A stretch of DNA of 64,000 nt from Porodaedalea pini (taxonomy: Eukaryota > Basidiomycota > Agaricomycetes > Hymenochaetales > Hymenochaetaceae). Under the pieces are notes generated by a model. That model made no database searches. It saw only the letters and a list, made by a program, of their open reading frames with translations, and was not told the origin of the DNA. The stretch covers positions 1 through 64,000 of the forward strand of contig NBAY01000132.1 in the NCBI GenBank assembly GCA_002794775.1, in the 5' to 3' direction. Below, one piece after another: positions 56,518 through 64,000 of this stretch (within the stretch, counting starts at the first letter, position 1; every line of letters starts with the position of its first letter). A program made the translations under genes and the position numbers.

Positions 56518-58536
56518 CGTTTCGGCGACCAACAACGAGATAAGGAGTAAAGTAAGACAGAGCCCGTATAGGAGGTGGACAAATGGGTGAGTGGGATGGG
56601 GAGCGGAGAACCTGCTTGCATTTAAGCTTGTGACGCGCATACATACCCGCGTAAACACGATGCGTTACAATAAATCATTGCCTCCGGAGTATGTGTCGTA
56701 ACCTTGAACGTAAGAGCAATTGGAAGAGAAGCTGATCCGTAAGTCGCGAGAGCCGGTGGAACCGTCACTGCATGGTGGTTGCAAATGGAAGAAGAAAAAG
56801 CAGCCGGCTTCGCTTCCTGACCAAGATGTGACTAAGTTGCTTTCAAGGTCTGAATTTACTGCATCGGTTCTCCTGAAGCCCGGATGCCACAATTATAGGG
56901 AGAGTTAATTCAGGAGTGTCTTTTTCGTAGTGCTAAGGACATGAGGAGGAGAAGAACCAATCATGTTGTAGCCATATTTTCTGCAGGATCGTCCATTCAG
57001 CTCAATCGAGGTTGCGGAAGCTGACCGCCCCGCATTTCGACGAAGCAAGGCCGCCATAGGTACCCTATTCTCTCATGTTTCAACCCCCTCCTTTCACATG
57101 TTACTTCAAGTTGGACATGAGAGAGAACGTACCAAAGACGGACTCCTGCGCTGCAGTCAAGATTTCACATAACCGTAGCGGGTCTTTTCGAAATCGTCGT
57201 CAGACTGTCCGCACAGTCATACCGCACAAGTACGACCCTGCAAAAGACGCGAATACAGTGTGAAGTCTAGATACACAGCAGCGATGTTGAAGCATCCCTG
57301 TGGCCACAGTCTCGAGACACTTTTACTGACGTGGAATTAGGACGACTATAGTTGACATAGTGTGCACTGGTAGCGATGGTTGTCAAACCCTTGAGAAACT
57401 AAACTTGATGCCTGTAAATGCGTTCGAAGTACACCAGTTGTCGTGTGTCTAGGCCGGCCTAACCCGAAGAATCTAGATCTGGAGACCTAGGATACGAGGA
57501 ATCACAGGGCCCAAAATCCAGAAGCTTTCACTGTGAAAGCTACTAAACCGCTCTGGAAGCACTCGCCAGTTTCTGTTGCGTTGCAGACCGCTGCATAGCT
57601 AGCTAGTCCCCGCCCTTGTCTAAGGCTGATGGGAACGGGGCGGCCGAAAGAAATGCAACAATTTGTGCATGCAACCAACCTCCGCTTCAGTTCTCCGATG
57701 TCTCCGAATCGAGAAAGTGACGCGAACTATAGCCAATCATTCAATTCGACTTGTACATCAGTTCGACTTGGACCTACTATATGAGGATCTGAAAGCGCCG
57801 ACCAAGTGTCAGCATTTGGCTTCTAGTGAACGAGTATCAGACGCCATTTCAAGGACAGCAACCCTACCTCGTCAAACGAGCATCGCGTCACACTAGCAAA
57901 ACAAGAACCCCGCCATCATTCAGTCTGGGAAGGAGAAGGCCGTGCACTCATTGCAGGTTTCTGCTTCCTGGAGACGAGTTCGATCCATAAAGTTGCTAGT
58001 GTAGAAGTTCAGAAGATGCCGCTTGTGATTTAATAATTCAGTCGCACCTGAAGTTTTGCACCCGTTCCGGTTTCCGGAGAAATTATTTATCTGCAGTTCG
58101 TGAATGATGCTCACTCACTCGTTGCCTGACTGGTGGGTACATAGGTAGGTGACCATGGCATAATATCCGCAAAATTTTGATCTCACGGCAAATCCTTGCT
58201 TCATATATGCACGTGCTCGCAACGCGTCCACACGTCAACATGATTAATATTGCCCTCGTGATCATTGGGTTCCACCTCATTAGAAAGTGTCGCTCAGACC
58301 ATGCGCACTTGAGTACCCTCCTGGATCACTATACACAACACCATCAATACGACAACATGAGACCTTCAGCACCAGATAGCATACCCAAGAAATTTTAAAC
58401 ACACGGGATACATGCAGAAGCGACAAATCAAAGAGCTACAACGGTCATGCGAGTCGAGTTGATACATAATAGCACAACGGTCAAAATTATTAAGTTAAGA
58501 AAATAGTATAGGTGTGGTAGCGATAACCGGTACGAT
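56518..58536. other. Intergenic between DUF6534 copies 2 and 3
   Basis: Contains the duplicated upstream region of copy 2 (to about 57,420), related to that of copy 1. A short perfect palindrome AGCTTTCAC-T-GTGAAAGCT occurs near 57,520. No gene was recognised. Confidence 0.4.
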
Positions 58537-60799
58537 TCAAGCAAGTCGGACGATATCGTGATCCGGAATATCATTACCCCTTTCGCCAACGGAAGACAGG
58601 TACGGCGTCTTCAGGCTTCCCTCTGGGCTGAAATCAGTCTCGATTTCACCGTCGTCACGATGGATAGTCTGTTCAACGTTGATATGTACCTGTTTTCGTT
58701 ACGGACGGTAATGATAACGTCAGGATCAAGACGAGGAACGAAGCTCAGTTAGCAGACAAAACGGCGATGACTAGAATCAGACATGGATGTACCTTGACGC
58801 TATCAACAGTGGTTGTCTGACCTGCAGCGAAGCTGTTGACGCCTGAAATAGAAAGTCCTCCTCCACCGTGTACATTAGAGCCTGAGGGAGAGCGTATATG
58901 CGGCTGTCCAAAGAAGTTCAGAATTGACTTTTTAATATTATAGAAATGTAGACATCTCTTCTATAAGACTCACCATATGGTGCTTGAGCAAGCGAGGCTG
59001 AGAGTCTGGGCCATCGACAGAGATGTGAACCGCCATAGGATGGGAGTCGTCCCGATCCTTGAGTGCATCTCTCGAATTAAGTGTTGCAAGCAACGAATTA
59101 ATGTAGCCTGCAAGACTCATCAACCGATTTTAATAAAATAAAATAAAATAAAATAAATACTGTCAAGAGAATATCGGACTTACATTTAGCAATAATGAAA
59201 TGAAGCGAAAGGAAAAGAAAGTTGTGAGGCATGGCTGCGGCCTAGGTTGTAACAATGAGCTACAGGAATGTCCATTCAGAGAGTAGATGGACGCACAAAG
59301 ACCATGGCAAGCATAGACGCGAGTGTGGTCAAAAGCCCGTTGTTGATAGTGTACAACAATAGCCGATGGATAACGTCGTCGATGCTGCAATTCGACCTCC
59401 GTAAACGGTCGGCATCGGCAAAAATAGTCCGCCCACCTTGAATAACCTGTTCGATTACCTTGCAAATAATAGCACAAGGATGTCGTGATTATAAGGTCGA
59501 TGATGCATGAGAGCGCAAGGCCAAAAGTGAATAGCCACTGAGGTAGCTGCTGTGTCAGAGTGAAATCTCAAAAGACAATAGGGATCACTCACTCGAAATT
59601 CTCTAATGAATGTAGAGAAATGTTCGAGACGAATCCTGCATGAAAGTCTCAGCACGGAAATATATCATATTTCATTGCTGACGTACATCTGAATAGTCGT
59701 CGCTGTAGGAGTTTGTTAATGTCCATATTAATATGTACGTGTACATGAAGGACTTACTTAGGGCAGATCCTAAGCGAATAACGGCTACAAAGATCTTGGA
59801 TCAGAGCAGATAAGCTCCGGCTATCGCGGGCGATCGTTAGAAAGCAAATACATACAATGACGATCGTCAATAACGCGTTGTGCTTGCTGACTGAATGAAA
59901 AGAATGAGCATGGAATAATCGAAAAGCGGTGAAAACAACACTGACGTCGCCAGACACGATTAGCAAAGAACCTGATGTTAGAGTCCAAGAGCCATTCAGT
60001 AAACCTTAGCAATTAGTTATACACGAAAGACGGACTCACATCTGTACGACGAAAGTGATCAGGCCGGTGACCGCGATACTAGCCTTTGAATCGAAGCGGA
60101 TGTCGTCAGGCACAGTAAAAGAGTAAGGAATGTCAAACGCCTCACTCCAACAGTCCTAAGGATGCACGTTAAAATGGGTGGGAAATTTGAATGCAAGGAA
60201 TCAAAAACTAACCATGTGAGGTGGTCCAACTCATTAAGGTCTCCCCAGCTCAGTACCAAATAATGCCATATCCCCTGGCAGATGAATACCGTGTGTAAAA
60301 GGTCCAAGATCCTGGATAGGTATGTGTGTTTAGCTGCTTGGTCGAGGGCTTAAAGATCGAAGGTACGCACCATGCAACAAGGACCTGGGTGGCACGGTAC
60401 GGTGAACATAAGTATTTATGCCAGCATCACGCCTTCCTTCTCCACCGCTCTCGAGTCTCGGAAGCCTACTTACCGTCGATTTCATAATCTGGGAATCCCG
60501 GTCCCGGTATTGACGGAAGTAATAATAAGCCTGCAACGAGCCGATACCGGAGAAACTGGATGTTGGTCAATGAACCGAGCATTCCAAATAAACACGGGGG
60601 AGGACGGCGTGCAGACATGTTAGGTGACGTGCAGAATGTGCAAGCGAGTTCGGTAAACCAGGCGTATTGAAGTATGAGGTCCACGAAGCGTCAGTACGGA
60701 TTCGGAAGCTAAATTGGGCAAGAAAGGCACGCACAACACGGAGATAACGCAGCCAATGAACATCGCGCCGAACGATAGCCGTAGATCCGCCGTCGCCAT
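58537..60799 (-). CDS. DUF6534-type multi-TM protein, tandem copy 3
   Basis: Starts at ATG 60,799 with MATADLRLSFGAMFIGCVISV. The second exon encodes FSGIGSLQAYYYFRQYRDRDS. It shares intron positions and TM blocks with copies 1 and 2 (for example LLHTVFICQGIWHYLVLSWGDL near 60,290 and YINSLLATLNSRDALKDRD near 59,090). The final exon encodes VHINVEQTIHRDDGEIE and stops at 58,537. One intron carries a (TAAAA)n microsatellite. It is the most diverged of the three. Not every exon was traced. Confidence 0.75.
59132..59157. repeat. (TAAAA)n microsatellite
   Basis: About five AAAAT units in an intron of DUF6534 copy 3. Confidence 0.85.
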
Positions 60800-61255
60800 T
60801 GTGAATCCTCAGCAAGTACGAACGGAGATAATAAAAAAGAGGAGGAGGGGAGGAGGTCGTGATGGAAGGAGGTGAACGAGAGAGAGTGGCAAAAAATGTT
60901 GGAAGGGTGATTTCGAACCGAACGGTCATGCCCGTACTTGGTACTTATACTATATGGTAGCACTCATACTTATGCCCGTCAGGGGCAAAAAATGAAGCGG
61001 TTCAATACGTTCCAGTCTCCATGAGCGCCGGGATCAGAAAAACAAACCGCATCGAAGCTAATCCTTGAACGTCGCAATCGTCCAAGCCATACACCTCGTA
61101 ATACGTATAAATGAATTAGGAGAAGTACGCTTAGGATGATACACCTGCTACAGACGCTGCAGCAGAAGGGCCCGTCAGATTTGCTTTCAGATCGCCTCGT
61201 GATTTATGCCTTCATTTCCGTCAGCTCCTCTGAATGTAGCACTTTACCGCTAGGA
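60800..61255. other. Intergenic, copy 3 upstream
   Basis: Purine-rich run just above the ATG (60,830-60,870) and a minus-strand TATA-like element (TATAGTATAAG, near 60,945). No gene. Confidence 0.35.
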
Positions 61256-61257
61256 TA

Positions 61258-61783
61258 CGGCATTTCCCAAAAATAATGACAGTCTGCGATTTTGAGTGCT
61301 TTTTTTTTTGAGCTGCCTAATTGAGATAGCCGAGCCTGTCTTGGCAGGTGAGATTGTGACGCGTGGCACGCGTGTCTCTACAGCGTCTCCTGTGTCAGTG
61401 TACATGTGAGCTTCTCCACATCATGGGGTTCCAGCGAGGACATTAAACTGCGAGGAATGTGGCTGTTGCTTACCGTTGCCAATAAATGTCAGGCCTTGAG
61501 AAGATGCGGCCCGCAGACCTCCATAGTGTTCAAAGGAGAGTGAGACTCAGAGGCCAGGATCTGAAGCCGGCCAAGTTTGCTCACTTTCATCTGGGAGATA
61601 GAAGGAAGAACATTAATATTGGCCAGGCTGTTGAGCCATGGCCACCGACAGACAAGACACTGAAGAGATGCACGTGCTGCGCATCATAGTCTCACCTGCC
61701 AAAATAGGCTCGGCTATCTCAATTAGGCAGCTCAAAAAAAAGCACTCAAAATCACAGACTGTCACCATTTTTGGGAAACACTG
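61258..61783. mobile_element. Fot1/pogo-like MITE 2, 526 bp
   Basis: Inverted ends of about 110 bp: CGGCATTTCCCAAAAATAATGACAG at the left, and the complement of CAGTGTTTCCCAAAAATGG at the right. The arms continue through TGATTTTGAGTGC and AGCTGCCTAATTGAGATAGC. TA flanks both ends (61,256-57 and 61,784-85). The long arms could fold into a hairpin. No transposase. Confidence 0.85.
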
Positions 61784-61785
61784 TA

Positions 61786-62736
61786 GTATGTCCGTTACCC
61801 ACTTCGCTGATTCACTTCCAAAACACCTAGAGCCTCTCATGTCCAACAAGATGAACCGCACAATCATAAAGGAATAAACTCCAACATCGAATGATACCTG
61901 AGGCAAATAGATAAGCTGAGGATGGTCATTAGCACCAAGAAAGTGGGGAAGGTAGAGACCAGACCGTATGTGTTGCAGCCACAATCAACTCAGGCACTGG
62001 TGGGAATCGACCATTCCAGGGGAATGAGTTGAGACGAAGACACTGCGAGCGCTGGACACTGCTTTTTATTGAGATAGTGAAAGCTTGTTCACTGCATTCG
62101 CTGGAAGAGCCGGAGAAATTGTACTGCCATCAAAGAAAAGATCTCATCCTGATTATCCTTCCCCTCCACTAAAGGAGAGTGGCAAAGGCCGTCTGGTGTT
62201 CATTAAGCATGCCAGACACTCGATTCAGCTCAGTACCAAGTCCCCTTGAATTCATCTTCTGCGCTTCCTTGACAAATGATGACCAAAGTGTAAGATCAGT
62301 CAAAATAGTAGCCAGGCATCAAGTTTGAGCGCCTGCATTGGCAAATCGAAATAAATTTCATGTCCAAGGGCCTTGTGATCAAGAGACAAAACATACCTTC
62401 TCTGACAAACATCAATGCATCAACAATTTTTGAATGACAAGTCATAGTCTAGACTATCGGTTGGAGTCAGCAAGAGAAACTGACTGTATAGACTGCATGC
62501 ACCAATGGAGATATGATATTCACCAGTAAAGAGAGATCGTAGATGCAATAATGGCATTGCACAGAGTTCAAGCTAGACCTCAATCCAAAACTACAAAGCC
62601 AGTCAAATATACTGGTGTTTCTGGACAGCCACGACATCATCAAGAGGACCTAGAGGGTGGGATCTCAGTGATAATTCAGAGGAAGGAGATCTGTGGTAGG
62701 ATGAACCACACAGAACCTAATGAATACATATCCACA
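61786..62736. other. Intergenic
   Basis: No gene or repeat recognised. Short open frames only. Confidence 0.35.
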
Positions 62737-62738
62737 TA

Positions 62739-64000
62739 CAGTGGCGGACAAAAGTAATGCACAGCCACATCACATTCACTTCATGTTGTGATTTATCAAC
62801 AAGCATCCAACCAAAAATCATCATAGAGAGCGCGATTTGTACATTAGCATGTGTAGTTTTATAATATGTTATCAATTTAGCAAAAAAATTGAGTGGAGAT
62901 TTAATACCGGAAGTCAAAGGGGAAAAGTGCTGTGCAATACTTTTGATGGATAGCACCTATAAGAAAGAATAGGTCAGAATAATTTATAGAAGCAAGATAT
63001 CACTTACCTGTCAATTAGTATTTAGTATGACTACCTCTAGCCTTCAAAAGAGCAGCAACATGGCAGGGCATGCTTTCAAAGAGCTTGTCCAGTGCATCCT
63101 GTGGGAAGTTGGCCCATTCCTCCTGTATCACCTGCCACAGCTCCTCGAGGTTGTGTGGAAGAGGGTCACAAGCACGCACAAGCTTATCAAATTTGATCCC
63201 AGACATGTTTTATGATGTTCATATCTGGGCTCCATGATGGCCATGGGAGATGGTGCAGGTTCTTTTTTCTGAACCATGCTTCTGCAGTCCTTGACCGGTG
63301 CTTCAGGTCATTATCCTGCTGGAACAGAATGCCTGACTTCCCTGTCTGCCTGAGTTTGTGCTTCCTCAGGGTCCGTGGGATGTTCTTGTTAAGGATTTCG
63401 ACGTAGCCTGCACCATCCATAATGCCGGTAATGCGGTGAAGTTCCCCCATACCCTTCGCAGTGATGCAACCCCACACCATGACATGCCCACCTCCATGCT
63501 TGACTGTTTTCTGTGTGAATCTCTCGTCATGGGCCTGTCCAGGCTTGATATAGCAGTATTGATGGCCATCCAACTTGAACAGCTGGAATTTTGACTCGTC
63601 CGAAAAAATTACTTGTTTCCAGTCATTGATGGTCCAATTGATGTGCTCCATTGCCCACCTCCTCCTGGCCTCCTTTGCCTGCTTGCTCAGCAATGGCTTC
63701 CTCTTGCGTACACGGCAAAGCAATCCCTGGTCCTTCAGATGGCGCTGGACCAGTGCGGGTCGACATGTCTTTGAAGACTTTCTTCTGTAACTCTGTCGCA
63801 ATTGGCAACCTCAGTCTTGGCAAGCATCTGTGTGCTGCAATTTGGGCCTGATGGTCATTCATAATACGTGGACGGCCTGTCTTGGGCTGTACATGATAGT
63901 AGTCTGGGACTTTGGTGAACCGTTTGATGAGACGGCAGACAGTGGTGCGGTGAATCCCAAGGTTTTTGGCTATTTCCTTGTGGTTCATGCCGCGTTTATT
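62739..64000 (-). mobile_element. Tc1/mariner transposon, cut by the window edge
   Basis: The left end starts CAGTGGCGGACAAAAGTAATGCAC, a typical Tc1 terminus, after a TA (62,737-38). The transposase lies on the minus strand and its N-terminus and the other end lie beyond 64,000. Confidence 0.85.
63015..64000 (-). pseudogene. Tc1-family DD34E transposase, decayed
   Basis: Minus strand from the window edge: an HTH region (MNHKEIAKNLGIHRTTVCRLIKRF) with a GRPRI hook, then the DDE domain. A frame change near 63,755 joins the HTH part to QRHLKDQGLLC... First aspartate in FSDESKF, second in FQQDND. The glutamate of the family is replaced by K in MNIIKHVW; the spacing of 34 residues identifies the DD34E group. 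A second frame change just after WDQI (near 63,190) joins the C-terminal part ending ARGSHTKY at 63,015. Two frame changes and a lost catalytic residue mean it is inactive. Confidence 0.85.

Noticed and set aside
1..64000. tRNA, rRNA and CRISPR arrays
   Set aside because: No cloverleaf with A/B boxes, no rRNA core sequence and no regularly spaced repeats were seen by eye. The GGCTCATAACC at 19,493 is a retrotransposon primer site, not a tRNA gene.

Overview
The window looks like nuclear DNA of a filamentous basidiomycete, probably an Agaricomycete. Genes are broken by many 43-74 bp introns with GT(or GC)..AG ends. There are three tandem DUF6534-type membrane protein genes, a family typical of Agaricomycetes. 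The transposons (chromodomain Ty3/gypsy, Ty1/copia, hAT, Tc1/mariner and Fot1/pogo MITEs) are of fungal type. No rRNA, tRNA or CRISPR array was seen.

Region 1 (1-19,787) is almost entirely transposon. A Ty1/copia element on the minus strand (764-19,782, TSD ATCCT) was hit twice. A solo LTR (15,806-16,324) sits in its reverse transcriptase gene. So does a full chromodomain gypsy element A (2,523-15,762, plus strand, TSD CCATC). Element A was then split in its integrase gene by gypsy element B (7,181-14,127, minus strand, TSD CCACT). LTR divergence falls with nesting depth: about 4.7%, 3.4% and 0.5%. B has open gag and pol frames; A and copia are dead.

Region 2 (19,788-37,005) is host genes with small MITEs: a PalI/SUR7-like membrane protein; a 1433-aa Cas4/RecB-like Fe-S nuclease fused to an SF1 helicase; a TRK potassium transporter with 17 exons bracketed by two related hAT MITEs; a small putative secreted or membrane protein; and a flavocytochrome b2-type L-lactate dehydrogenase. 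I traced their exons by hand and all spliced frames close exactly.

Region 3 (38,831-45,098) is gypsy element C, a relative of A with LTRs 99.3% identical but six nonsense codons.

Region 4 (45,104-49,398) carries a divergent pair, PPM1/LCMT1 leucine carboxyl methyltransferase (minus) and TIM22 (plus), with a 160-bp shared promoter, then a 93-aa secreted protein.

Region 5 (49,876-60,799) holds three tandem minus-strand DUF6534-type genes with their duplicated promoters. A 673-bp Tc1-like MITE between copies 1 and 2 encodes only a transposase DNA-binding domain. The window ends with a second Fot1-like MITE and a decayed Tc1 DD34E transposon that runs off the right edge.

The host genes are a mixed neighbourhood with no shared pathway. 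The most notable objects are the Fe-S nuclease-helicase fusion, the datable transposon nest with its C-to-T-only decay, and the MITE-borne DNA-binding-only protein.
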